Positions 1 through 7,131 of a stretch of DNA of 30,682 nt are shown one piece after another. Below the pieces are notes generated by a model, which saw only the letters and a list, made by a program, of their open reading frames with translations, had not been told where the DNA came from and searched no databases. Source of the DNA: Saprospirales bacterium (lineage in GTDB: Bacteria > Bacteroidota > Bacteroidia > Chitinophagales > Saprospiraceae); NCBI GenBank assembly GCA_016703765.1, contig JADJBL010000034.1, positions 1 to 30,682 on the forward strand, given 5' to 3'. The first letter of the stretch is position 1; the number at the start of each line of letters is the position of its first letter. The position numbers and the translations under genes are program-made.

Positions 1-81
1 TTTGTGGAAGAAGCAAGATAAAGAATTTGGGGTTGATTTGCGCAGGTTGCTCTGAAGTGAGGGAGGAAGGTAATCGCGTCC

Positions 82-179
82 GGACCACAGATTAAACGGA
101 TTTCATGATTTCACAGATTTCTTTGTGCATCACCCTCTAAAAATCAGCGGAATCATAAAATCAGGGTAATCTGTGGTCC
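82..179. repeat. Imperfect inverted repeat in the left non-coding end
   Basis: Bases 82-94 (GGACCACAGATTA) are exactly complementary to 167-179. The complementarity continues imperfectly inward through ATGATTT- and CAGATTT-like words. The whole can fold into a long hairpin just downstream of the stop codon of the minus-strand gene ending at 186, so it may act as a terminator or be a dispersed palindromic repeat. Nothing else is recognisable in bases 1-185. Confidence 0.6.
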
Positions 180-185
180 CCCCCT

Positions 186-1294
186 TTAATAATACACCTC
201 CACCCCCACCCCCACATTGGGCATCACCCAAGGAATGGGCATCCGCAGGCCCCCGTTCATCCTTTTCAATTCCTTTACAAACCTGCAGACCGGCGTGAAA
301 GGCACGGTCCTGGGCTTTTCCATGAGTTTTTTCTGCGGTCTGAAAAAGTTCTCCCAGTGCACCAGGACGATACCGCGGGGCTTCATCCGCTCGATCTGCT
401 CGAATGGATCGCGCTTGATCTTGTCGAAACTGGCCACGCAAAGAAAGGCCAGGTCGACCTCTTTTTCCGCCAATACCTCCTCGGAGGGGTATCCTACGGG
501 ATAGGTAGAGGCCGCTCCGGATTGGATGAACATGCGGAAATTTATGGTCCCGTCTTCGCTCATGAAGTCGACCAGAAAGGTGAAATTATCCCCTTCCCAA
601 AATTTCATGGCGTTATGGGGATATCCGCGCCGGTCCCATCTTCGAGGCTCGCGGACGGGCAGAAATTTCTTACCCATCGCGTGCGGCGCATGGCTGCCCA
701 ATATGGGCAACATGCGGATTCGGCGGTTTTCGGTCGTAATAAACCGATCCTCCTTCCATAGACTCCTGGCCAGTTCTGAAACATCCCTGACGGGCCCTCC
801 TTTCCAGCCCGGCTGGATACCGGCCGATTCCAGCAACAACTCCGCATCGCGGCTACCGACGATGAGAACGCTGTCACGGTGGAGGTGTTTCTTGTAAATG
901 TAGGGCACGTCGTAGATATGATCGTAATGCGAATGACCTACCAATACGGCCTTGATGATCCCGTCCCAATCCCTGGCAGAATGAAACTCTTCGTGAAAAA
1001 AGCCTTTTATCAATTCCCTCTCGTGACGGAGTTTTTTAAAAGGTAGGCAAAGCAAAGGACCCTGGTTCGAGAAAAAAGGATCTACCAGAAATGCCTGATC
1101 TCCCTTTCGAATGTACAAGCCGCCACAGCCAAGGTAACGGATGGAAACCGAGTCTTGAGAGCCGGGGTCCAAGCGGAGAGGTTGCGTATCGCTTCTTGAA
1201 TGGCATCCATCCGCACAAGTGACTTTGCCATTTGTCTGCCGCCGCAGCCGGAAAATAAGCCCGCCGCAGAGATCAAAATCAGTAAATGTTTCAT
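186..1294 (-). CDS. MBL-fold metallo-hydrolase lipoprotein (UlaG-like), one frameshift
   Basis: Probable exported metal-dependent hydrolase of the metallo-beta-lactamase superfamily. The metal motif GHSHYDH (HxHxDH) is visible, with later GSHAPH and LVHWENF histidines and the early strand FLVDPFFSNQGP typical of UlaG/lactonase-like members. I start it at 1294 because that frame gives a lipoprotein signal (MKHLLILISAAGLFSGC). The catalytic part lies in the next frame. The two join if one base is restored in the G4 run at 1164-1167 (coding CCCC), giving about 369 residues. A longer start near 1430 in the catalytic frame lacks any signal sequence and runs into the promoter of the divergent regulator, so it is unlikely. 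The substrate is unknown. It is divergent from the sHdr cluster and nothing links it to sulfur metabolism. Confidence 0.8.
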
Positions 1295-1409
1295 ACTTTA
1301 GGGGTTTATTGTAAAAAAATGCTCTACAAACAATAATTCGAAAATCCAATATTTTACATACATTATTCTCCATTCCTTCGTTCCCGGCTATTGAAAAAAA
1401 TATTTTTGC

Positions 1410-1445
1410 AATACTTGGACAAATGAACAAGTATTCATACCTTTA
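1410..1445 (+). promoter_or_regulatory. Promoter with ArsR/SmtB-type operator for the sHdr cluster
   Basis: A Bacteroidota-like promoter can be read as TTG at 1415-1417, a 20-bp spacer, then TACCTTTA at 1438-1445 (consensus TAnnTTTG). Between the two elements lies TGAACAAGTATTCA (1424-1437). It has the form TGAAnA-nn-TnTTCA, which closely resembles the classical SmtB/ArsR operator. A second inverted repeat, AATACTTG at 1410-1417 and CAAGTATT at 1428-1435, overlaps it. A repressor bound here would block the polymerase, so autoregulation by the ArsR protein starting at 1463 is the simple reading. The leader would be only about 10-15 nt. Confidence 0.65.
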
Positions 1446-1462
1446 ACCGTCACAATCGGAAT

Positions 1463-1783
1463 ATGGCTCAGGAAATCGTCAAAAGAAGCAGGCGGAACAT
1501 CGATGCGGCCAAACTGGAAAAAGTGGCCCACATTCTCAAGGCCATCTCCCACCCCGTCCGGCTGGAGATCCTCGAAGTGCTGGAAGGCAAGCCGGCCCAA
1601 TCCGTCGCCGAAATTTTGGAACAACTGGACGTCGAACAGTCCCTCCTCTCCCACCACTTAACCAAAATGAAAGACAAAGGCATCCTCGAATCTTACCGGG
1701 ACGGCCGAAATATCTATTACCGCCTGGCTATCAAAGAGATCACCGGGATATTTGATTGTATGGAGCATTGTTCATTTTTGTGA
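1463..1783 (+). CDS. shdrR: ArsR/SmtB-family repressor (sHdrR-like)
   Basis: A 106-residue winged-helix regulator. It has the ArsR opening (residues about 18-45, ILKAISHPVRLEILEVL), a recognition helix (about 55-70, LDVEQSLLSHHLTKMK) and the wing (GRNIYYRLA, about 81-89). The only two cysteines are C99 and C103 at the extreme C-terminus (CMEHC), which could form a thiol or persulfide switch or a metal site. It is the first gene of the plus-strand cluster, behind an operator-like palindrome, as expected for the sulfur-responsive ArsR repressors known to control shdr genes in other bacteria. The thiol arrangement is unusual in that both cysteines are at the C-terminus. The ArsR family is certain; the sulfur-sensing role is inferred from position. 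Confidence 0.85.
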   Translation: MAQEIVKRSRRNIDAAKLEKVAHILKAISHPVRLEILEVLEGKPAQSVAEILEQLDVEQSLLSHHLTKMKDKGILESYRDGRNIYYRLAIKEITGIFDCMEHCSFL

Positions 1784-1847
1784 CTAGTGACTGGTGACTG
1801 GTGACTAGTAGTAAGACCAGTCACTAGTCACTAATCACCAGTCACTA
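1781..1847. repeat. Inverted repeat of TGACTRG heptamers
   Basis: The gap between the regulator and tusA holds four tandem heptamers of the form TGACTRG (about 1781-1808), then a short loop, then their complement (about 1817-1847). The transcript could form a long stem ending just before the tusA start. This is one of the family of unit-repeat palindromes that occupy the gaps of this cluster. Confidence 0.8.
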
Positions 1848-1859
1848 AAAACAAATAGA

Positions 1860-2099
1860 ATGGCTGATTTTACCGTTAACACCGTACTCGACTGCAAGGG
1901 CCTCCTCTGCCCCATGCCGGTGGTCAAGACCAAGAAAACCATCAACACGATGGCTATCGGAGAAGTCCTCGAGATGATCTCCACCGACCCCGGCGCCATG
2001 CCCGATATGCAGGCCTGGGCCAAACAAACCGGCCACGAGCTGCTCGAAGCCAAAGACGAAGGAGGGGTATACCGATTTTTCATCAAGAAAACACACTAA
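1860..2099 (+). CDS. tusA: Sulfur carrier protein TusA
   Basis: A 79-residue protein with the TusA fold signature: DCKGLLCPMP at residues 11-20, followed by VVKTKKTIN. C17 in the CPMP motif is the persulfide-carrying cysteine; C12 is an extra cysteine nearby. TusA carries sulfane sulfur between cytoplasmic proteins. In sulfur oxidisers, TusA encoded beside dsrE and shdr genes passes sulfur towards the sHdr complex. It lies 2 bp upstream of the DsrE gene at 2102, so the two are certainly co-transcribed. The length is normal for the family. Confidence 0.95.
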   Translation: MADFTVNTVLDCKGLLCPMPVVKTKKTINTMAIGEVLEMISTDPGAMPDMQAWAKQTGHELLEAKDEGGVYRFFIKKTH

Positions 2100-2101
2100 C
2101 C

Positions 2102-2629
2102 ATGGGAAGCGAAAACGGTAACGGCAAGCCACGCCGCCTGGCCCTTATCTCCTCGAAAGGTACGCTCGACTGGGCTTATCCGCCTTTTATCCTCGCATCG
2201 GCCGCCGCTGCCATGGATTGGGAAGTCGGCATCTTCTTCACCTTCTACGGCCTTCCCCTCCTCAAAAAGGAGCTGGACGCCAAGGTTTCCCCTCTCGGCA
2301 ACCCGGCTATGCCCATGAAAATGCCATTCGGTAGCGAAGGCTTCCAGAACATCAATTGGCCCATGCCCAATTTGCTGATGGCCAATATCCCCGGCTTCGA
2401 AACAGTGGCCACCGGCCTGATGAAAAAAATGTTCAAGAACAAAGGCGTCGCCACCGTTGAAGAGCTGCGCGAAGCCTGCATCGATATGGGCGTTCGCCTC
2501 ATCGGCTGCCAAATGACCATGGACGTATTCGGCTTCGACAGGGAAGACTTTGTTCCCGAGGCCGAAGTAGCAGGAGCCGCCGCCTTCCTGGCCTATGCCG
2601 CCGATGCCGACGTGAGCTTGTTCATATAA
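2102..2629 (+). CDS. dsrE3A: DsrE/F-like sulfurtransferase, DsrE3A type
   Basis: A 175-residue cytoplasmic DsrE-fold protein. C126 and C136, ten residues apart, are its only cysteines. C136 lies in the motif IGCQMTMD, typical of DsrE3 proteins encoded with tusA and shdr genes. Such proteins accept and pass on sulfane sulfur in relay with TusA. The N-terminus (RRLALISSKGTLDWAYPPF) and the alanine-rich helix (ILASAAAAMDWEVGIFFTFYG) fit the family. It sits directly between tusA and a lipoate ligase. The family is sure; the A subtype rests on the paired cysteines and neighbours. Confidence 0.88.
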   Translation: MGSENGNGKPRRLALISSKGTLDWAYPPFILASAAAAMDWEVGIFFTFYGLPLLKKELDAKVSPLGNPAMPMKMPFGSEGFQNINWPMPNLLMANIPGFETVATGLMKKMFKNKGVATVEELREACIDMGVRLIGCQMTMDVFGFDREDFVPEAEVAGAAAFLAYAADADVSLFI

Positions 2630-2636
2630 TCGAGGG

Positions 2637-3743
2637 GTGAAAAAAGATTCGCCCATCCGACTGATAGACGCCCAAACGGTATCGCACCTGCGCAGCCAGA
2701 GCATTTATCACGCCTTAGCCTATGCCATGAAGCCCGGCGCCCCCGATACGGTGGTCCTGTCCAGGCCCGGCAGCCGCTATGCCTGCGTGGGCTTTCATCA
2801 GGATGCCGCCCGGGAACTCGATCTCGATTTTTGCCGGGCCCAACACATACCGGTCATCCGAAGGGAAACCGGCGGAGGGACCGTGCTCATCGACCCCAAC
2901 CAGCTTTTCGTGCAATGGATCTTTCAACCCGAACACCTGCCCCGTAAAATCGATACCCGTTTTCAACTTTTTGTAAAGCCCCTCATAGAAACCTACCAGT
3001 TCTTTGGCATCAAGGCCTACGCCTTCCCTCCCAACGACGTGCACGTGAACGGCAAAAAGATCGTCGGCACGGGCGCGGCAGCGATCGGCAATGCGGAGGT
3101 GGTGACGGGTAATTTCATGCTCGATTTCGACGTCGCGACCATGGCGGATATCCTCCGGGTACCGAACGAGGCATTCCGGGACCTATTCCGCCAAAGCCTC
3201 GACAGCTACCTGACGAGCATGAAAAAAGAGTTGGGAATCGTACCGGACCTGGAAGAACTCAAGCGGGTGTATTGCGAGAAATGCCGAACGGCTATTGGAA
3301 GGACCCTCGAACCAGGCGCTTTCACGCAGGAGGAATTGGATTGGATGGAAAGCCTGGATGCGAAATTCAGCTCGGAGGAATGGCTTCTGGAAATCCGGAA
3401 ACCGCCAGCCCCGGAGCGCCTCGTCAAAGTGCACGCAGGGGTCTGGATCGGAGACGTGAGCTACATGGCCGGAGAGAAAGAAATCAAGGCCACCATTCGC
3501 ACCCGCGACAACCGCATCGACCGCATCGCCCTGGCAGACAGCGCTTTGGTCGACCCTCCTGCCAAGGCCAGGGGAATGGAAAACGCCCTGCACAATGTCG
3601 AAATGGAGGAGGAAGACCTCCGCGAAGTACTGGAAGCCTTTTTTGAACTGCACTCCGCCAGCACCCCGGGAATAAGCCCGGACGATTGGATCGGGATGAT
3701 TTTGAAAATGCAGCGAGCAAAATTACAAATAATCGGTCAATAA
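2637..3743 (+). CDS. slplA: Lipoate-protein ligase (sLpl-type) for LbpA
   Basis: A 368-residue ligase. The catalytic domain covers about residues 1-240 with the adenylate-site motif RRETGGGTV (75-83) and the lysine loop HVNGKKIVGTGAAAIG (136-151, K140/K141). A C-terminal accessory LplB-like domain (about 260-368, including HAGVWIGDVSYMAGEKEIKA) makes it an LplAB-type enzyme. It attaches lipoate or octanoate to the lysine of an acceptor protein, here most likely the LbpA proteins at 4527 and 10334. The start is GTG at 2637, 7 bp after the DsrE stop; no ATG is available upstream in frame. A second ligase gene (11963-13096) lies in the same cluster, so the two may serve different LbpA proteins or different steps. 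Confidence 0.88.
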   Translation: MKKDSPIRLIDAQTVSHLRSQSIYHALAYAMKPGAPDTVVLSRPGSRYACVGFHQDAARELDLDFCRAQHIPVIRRETGGGTVLIDPNQLFVQWIFQPEHLPRKIDTRFQLFVKPLIETYQFFGIKAYAFPPNDVHVNGKKIVGTGAAAIGNAEVVTGNFMLDFDVATMADILRVPNEAFRDLFRQSLDSYLTSMKKELGIVPDLEELKRVYCEKCRTAIGRTLEPGAFTQEELDWMESLDAKFSSEEWLLEIRKPPAPERLVKVHAGVWIGDVSYMAGEKEIKATIRTRDNRIDRIALADSALVDPPAKARGMENALHNVEMEEEDLREVLEAFFELHSASTPGISPDDWIGMILKMQRAKLQIIGQ

Positions 3744-3753
3744 GCCTGGAAAA

Positions 3754-3990
3754 GTGTACGACGTAAGCCACATGGCGCAACTCTACCAGGAACTGCCCCA
3801 CCACTGGCTGCTCCTCGAAGTATTGGAAACCAATGAACACGGCCGGGCCGAGAAACTCCGGCTCCTGAAATACGCGAAAGATAAAAACGAACTCTACGAA
3901 TACCTGCTGGATGAAGATCCGCATTGGGAATGGAGCAAGAGGTACATTTTTGTATTTTCAGACCCGGAAAAGGAGTGTGAAATCCCGTAG
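3754..3990 (+). CDS. Small conserved-looking protein of unknown function in the sHdr cluster
   Basis: A 78-residue acidic protein (GTG at 3754) or 72 residues if it starts at the ATG at 3772, which I think equally likely (MAQLYQELPHHWLLLEVLE). I do not recognise it. It has no cysteines except one near the C-terminus (KECEIP), no membrane segment and no signal peptide. The pattern WLLLEVLETNEHGRAEKLRLLKYAKDK suggests a beta-hairpin followed by a charged helix. The base composition matches its neighbours and it lies 10 bp after the ligase stop, so it is very likely a real gene of the operon. It could be an accessory or assembly factor for the sulfur-carrier or lipoate machinery; this is inference from position only. 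Confidence 0.7.
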   Translation: MYDVSHMAQLYQELPHHWLLLEVLETNEHGRAEKLRLLKYAKDKNELYEYLLDEDPHWEWSKRYIFVFSDPEKECEIP

Positions 3991-4017
3991 AGACGCGATT
4001 CATCGCGTCTCAAAAAA
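3990..4017. repeat. Perfect hairpin GAGACGCGAT with A-tract
   Basis: GAGACGCGAT (3990-3999) pairs perfectly with ATCGCGTCTC (4002-4011) around a 2-nt loop, and seven A bases follow. It overlaps the stop of the small gene ending at 3990 and lies 20 bp before the next DsrE gene. It is a strong hairpin but lacks a U-tract on the transcribed strand, so it is an intercistronic repeat or stabiliser more than a rho-independent terminator for the plus strand. Confidence 0.75.
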
Positions 4018-4036
4018 ACGATAAACAACAACCCAA

Positions 4037-4417
4037 ATGGCAGACCTCGAAGGCAAAAAAATCCTAGTCATTCAAACCCACGGGGTGGACACGCCGACCC
4101 GCACCTATTCGCCAATCTACTACGCCGTGGCCGCCGCCGCCATGGAGATGGAGGTCATGATCTGGTTCACGATGAACGGCACCAACCAGCTCAAAAAGGG
4201 CGAAGCCGAAAAGGTGTCCCTGGTGCCCGAAAGCGGCGTCACCCTGAGAAGCATGCTCGATATGGCGCTCGACAACGAGGTGCAACTCCGCGTCTGCCAG
4301 CAAAGCCTCACGCTCTGGAATATGGTCCCCGACGATCTCATCGACGGAGTGCAGATACTCGGCGCGACGAGCATTATCGATTTGGCTTTGAGCTATGATC
4401 ATGTAATGTACTTTTAA
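4037..4417 (+). CDS. Second DsrE-family sulfurtransferase
   Basis: A 126-residue DsrE/TusD-fold protein. It shares the layout of the DsrE protein at 2102: an N-terminal strand (KILVIQTHGVDTPTRTYSP), an alanine-rich helix (IYYAVAAAAMEMEVMIWFT) and a late cysteine motif LRVCQQSLTLW with C87, its only cysteine. A single-cysteine DsrE3-type protein next to tusA, a two-cysteine DsrE and lbpA probably forms a further step in the sulfur relay to sHdr; the DsrE3C subgroup would fit. It is separated from lbpA by a 109-bp palindromic repeat. The family is confident; the exact subgroup is not. Confidence 0.85.
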   Translation: MADLEGKKILVIQTHGVDTPTRTYSPIYYAVAAAAMEMEVMIWFTMNGTNQLKKGEAEKVSLVPESGVTLRSMLDMALDNEVQLRVCQQSLTLWNMVPDDLIDGVQILGATSIIDLALSYDHVMYF

Positions 4418-4526
4418 AATAGTTGAAAAGTTGAATAGTTTATAGTTTAATGGAGGCCTTTTTGGCTTCGCCAAAAAGCCACTTTTCAACTCTTCACTCT
4501 CAACTATAAACTTTAAACTCTCAGAA
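4418..4526. repeat. Composite palindrome: GTTGAAWA-unit arms plus 25-bp core
   Basis: Between dsrE and lbpA. The left arm has GTTGAAAA/GTTGAATA-like units and the right arm holds their complement (CTTTTCAACTC). In the middle, 4454-4478 is a palindromic core around TTTTTGGC-TTC-GCCAAAAA. The same 25 bp recur exactly, in opposite orientation, at 13144-13168 and 17112-17136. Confidence 0.85.
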
Positions 4527-4994
4527 ATGGCACACGATAAAATCAACGAATGCGTCATCCTCAAAAACCTCTACTACTCCGTTCCCGACAACACCTGGGT
4601 GCGCGTCAATGACGACGGCACGGTGACCATCGGCATGACGGACGTGGCCCAATCCCTCGCGGGACCAATCCTCCACGCCAAAGCAAAAGGAGTAGGAGTG
4701 GCCAGAGAGAAAGGCAAACCCATCGCCACCGTCGAGAGCGGCAAATGGGTCGGTCCGGTAAAATCACCCGTCACGGGCGAGATCGTCGAAGTCAATGAAG
4801 AAGTAGCGAAAGATGCCCGGATGCTCAACAAAAGCCCTTACAACAAAGGCTGGATCCTCAAAATGAAACCGACCAACCTGCAAACCGACCTGGCGGATTT
4901 ACTCACCGGCGATGCCGCTGTGGAAGCCTACCGGGCCAAGATCACCCAGGACGGGGTCACTTGCACTCATATAGAGGGATCAGATGAATACTAA
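4527..4994 (+). CDS. lbpA1: Lipoate-binding protein LbpA (GcvH-like), first copy
   Basis: A 155-residue GcvH-like protein that carries the lipoyl group for the sHdr complex. The modified lysine should be K73 in ATVESGKWVGPV; the hairpin continues with KSPVTGEIVEVNEE, as in the glycine-cleavage H protein. LbpA differs from true GcvH in being encoded with shdr genes, and no glycine-cleavage genes are present here. The lipoyl arm is proposed to carry sulfur-substituted intermediates between sHdr active sites. It lies directly upstream of sHdrC1. A second copy lies at 10334; the two differ around the lysine (ESGKWVG here, EAEKHVG there). Confidence 0.92.
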   Translation: MAHDKINECVILKNLYYSVPDNTWVRVNDDGTVTIGMTDVAQSLAGPILHAKAKGVGVAREKGKPIATVESGKWVGPVKSPVTGEIVEVNEEVAKDARMLNKSPYNKGWILKMKPTNLQTDLADLLTGDAAVEAYRAKITQDGVTCTHIEGSDEY

Positions 4995-5096
4995 AGATTA
5001 GGTTTTAAGTTATTAAGGGAATAAGTTATTGGTTTTTAAAAACTTACACCCTTAATAACTAAAAAACTTATAACCTTAATAACTCAATAACTAGCA
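4995..5096. repeat. Inverted repeat of AAGTTATT units
   Basis: Fills the whole gap between lbpA1 and shdrC1. The left arm holds AAGTTATT-type units (about 5008-5034) and the right arm their complement (AATAACTnnn, about 5050-5092), ending 4 bp before the shdrC1 ATG. It has no resemblance to an ordinary promoter. Confidence 0.8.
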
Positions 5097-5804
5097 ATGG
5101 GACTGGATCTCTCCTACAACAAATATTCCTCCGTCTCCCTCGAAGAGAAAGAACGGCTTTTCGAGGAAGTGAAATCGGATATGCGCTACCAGGACCATGC
5201 CCTGTATGGTTGCTACGAGTGCGGGATTTGCGTGGCGGCATGCCCTTCGGCCCGGTTCTACGATTTCAGCCCCAGGGTTATTGCACAGGCAGCAGCCCGT
5301 GAGGACGCCGATTTGATGTACACCCTCATGAACGACAGTGTTTGGGATTGTTCCCAGTGCTTTTCCTGCGACCGCTGCCCCCGGCACAACTCGCCTGGCA
5401 CGCTAATCACCATCATGCGGGAAGTAGCAGTGCGCAACGGCCTTCAAACGGCCAGAAAAGCGCTGGAAGGCTATGGCAGGATTATCTACAAAATCATGTC
5501 CACCGGCACCCAGGTGTCGCCCGATATGCTCCAGCCCAACGCATTCCCCGATTGGGGCGGCCATGTGGGCGATATTGCCGAAAACCTCGACGTCTGGCGC
5601 AGGGCACTGCCGCCGGAAACCATGCATACCACCGAAACCAGCTGGTATGTCAGCGAAAAAACGCTTATCGAACTGTACCTCATCTGGCACATGACCGGCG
5701 TCATGGATATGATTAAAGAGGTAGACGAAGGCCTTTTCGATATTCTGGTGGATGTAATGGAAGAACGCCTGGAGGAGGCGGGTTACGACGATGTCACCTT
5801 TTAA
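5097..5804 (+). CDS. shdrC1: sHdrC1, two-[4Fe-4S] electron-transfer subunit
   Basis: A 235-residue HdrC-like iron-sulfur subunit. Cluster motif 1 is C39-xx-C42-xx-C45-xxx-C49-P (CYECGICVAACP). Motif 2 is C85-xx-C88-xx-C91-xx-C94-P (CSQCFSCDRCP), one residue shorter than the canonical spacing. It shuttles electrons between the sHdrA flavin and the sHdrB1 catalytic subunit in the cytoplasm. The remaining C-terminal half is helical and has no cysteine. Order C1-B1-A-Hyp-B3 on one strand with lbpA is diagnostic for the sulfur-oxidising sHdr complex and excludes a methanogen-type HdrABC. Confidence 0.92.
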   Translation: MGLDLSYNKYSSVSLEEKERLFEEVKSDMRYQDHALYGCYECGICVAACPSARFYDFSPRVIAQAAAREDADLMYTLMNDSVWDCSQCFSCDRCPRHNSPGTLITIMREVAVRNGLQTARKALEGYGRIIYKIMSTGTQVSPDMLQPNAFPDWGGHVGDIAENLDVWRRALPPETMHTTETSWYVSEKTLIELYLIWHMTGVMDMIKEVDEGLFDILVDVMEERLEEAGYDDVTF

Positions 5805-5908
5805 AAGGTATTAAGTTTATAAGTTATTAAGTTATTAAAAATCAATATCTTATGAACTTATTAACTCAATAACTTTCAAACCCTCAGCCAAATATAAAAC
5901 TAAACATT
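5805..5908. repeat. Inverted repeat of AAGTTATT units, second copy type
   Basis: The gap between shdrC1 and shdrB1. The left arm (about 5812-5838) carries AAGTTATTAAGTTATTAA and the right arm (about 5852-5876) its complement ending in CAATAACTTTC. It is similar in unit to the repeat before shdrC1 and to that before etfA. Confidence 0.75.
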
Positions 5909-7090
5909 ATGCTACATTTACCGGTATTAAAATCGAAGGACAGGGATTTTCAACTCGCGGAAAACCCGCCGACGGAGGATCACCACGAGGCCCTCCTCGA
6001 GCTGGAAAAGGACGGGGAGATCATCGTACAGCGGGTGACCGGTCCTTATATCGAGGTGCAAACCAAGTTTGGGCGCACCAAAAAAATCCCGGTAGAAAAA
6101 ACCTGGCACCATAAAAGCTGCGGCCAGTGCGGCCATATCCCGGGCTACTCTACGTCCATTTTCTGGCTCAACCGGGCCCTTGGGTTGGATTACCTCGACC
6201 CGAAAGACCAGACCTCCTGCACCGCCTGGAACTACTATGCTTCTGCCACTTCCAACCCGGCGGCGCAGGCGGCGGTAGCGATCCGAAACTTCGCTTCGGC
6301 TTATGAAACAGGCTATTTCCCCATTATTCACTGCGCCACCAGCTTCGGGCATTACAAGGAAGTTCGCCAGCAACTCATCCATCATCCGGAACTGCGGGCG
6401 CAAGTGCGCAAAATCCTGGCTCGTTTGGGCAAAAAACTGGTCATTCCGGAAGAAATCGTCCATTACAGCGAGTGGGTTTATGCCATGCGCGACCGCATCG
6501 CCGAGCGGCAGGTGATCGACATGAGCCATATCACCGCCACCGTGCATCCGGCCTGCCACTACCACAAACTTATCGAGGAAGACGCCATTTACACGCCCGA
6601 AGTCTACGGTGCGCAGCGCACGGCAATCATCACCGGCGTGCTCAATGCATTGGGCGTCAACGTAGCAGATTACTCCACCTGGTTCGATTGCTGTGGCTTC
6701 GGGTTCAGGCACATCCTCGTGTCGAGAGATTTCTCCCGCTCGTTTGCCGTACAGCGCAAAATCGAGGTGATGATAGAAGAAGCCAACCCCGACCTCACCG
6801 TTACCCACGACACCGGTTGCGTCACCACGCTCGACCAGAGCCAGTTCGCCGGCAAAGCCCATGGAAAAAAAGTGGGTCTTCCCGTCATGGCGGATTCCCA
6901 GGTGGCAGCCCTCGCGATGGGCGCCCACCCCTACAAGGTCCTTCAATTGCATTGGCACAACACCGATAACAAAGCATTTTTGGAAAAAATCGGGATCGAC
7001 ACCGAGAAAACATGGGCGGAATTCGAAGCGTCGGTCCAACGCCTCAAGGATGGGTCAAAACAATACCTGACCTGGGAAGATGTAGGGTGA
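5909..7090 (+). CDS. shdrB1: sHdrB1, catalytic CCG-domain subunit
   Basis: A 393-residue HdrB-like protein with two CCG regions that ligate the unusual iron-sulfur cluster where disulfide chemistry takes place. Visible ligand candidates are C71/C74 (KSCGQCG), C104 (TSCTAWNY), C142 (IIHCATSFGHY), C216 (HPACHYHKL), C261/C262 (WFDCCGFGFRH) and C304 (HDTGCVTTL). The pair 216 and 261-262 forms the second, well-conserved CCG motif. An N-terminal extension of about 65 residues precedes the first cysteines. It is longer than methanogen HdrB, as in other sHdrB1 proteins. It sits between shdrC1 and shdrA and is read intact. Confidence 0.92.
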   Translation: MLHLPVLKSKDRDFQLAENPPTEDHHEALLELEKDGEIIVQRVTGPYIEVQTKFGRTKKIPVEKTWHHKSCGQCGHIPGYSTSIFWLNRALGLDYLDPKDQTSCTAWNYYASATSNPAAQAAVAIRNFASAYETGYFPIIHCATSFGHYKEVRQQLIHHPELRAQVRKILARLGKKLVIPEEIVHYSEWVYAMRDRIAERQVIDMSHITATVHPACHYHKLIEEDAIYTPEVYGAQRTAIITGVLNALGVNVADYSTWFDCCGFGFRHILVSRDFSRSFAVQRKIEVMIEEANPDLTVTHDTGCVTTLDQSQFAGKAHGKKVGLPVMADSQVAALAMGAHPYKVLQLHWHNTDNKAFLEKIGIDTEKTWAEFEASVQRLKDGSKQYLTWEDVG

Positions 7091-7131
7091 GAATCGACAA
7101 TTTTTTTTTCAAACAAGGATCATAATTTACC

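Noticed and set aside
1..185. Gene fragment at the left edge
   Set aside because: No convincing open frame; only the inverted repeat is visible.
4454..4478. Rho-independent terminator after the second dsrE gene
   Set aside because: The hairpin has T-tract-like bases only within its stem, recurs in three gaps and lies within an operon that must be read through.
4527..4994. Glycine-cleavage H protein gcvH
   Set aside because: No gcvT or gcvP in the window, and it is embedded in shdr genes with ligase and LipS genes; LbpA is the better call.
5927..7039. Long minus-strand reading frame of 370 codons opposite shdrB1
   Set aside because: Shadow of shdrB1: no recognisable domain, while the plus strand has conserved cysteine motifs and the operon order.
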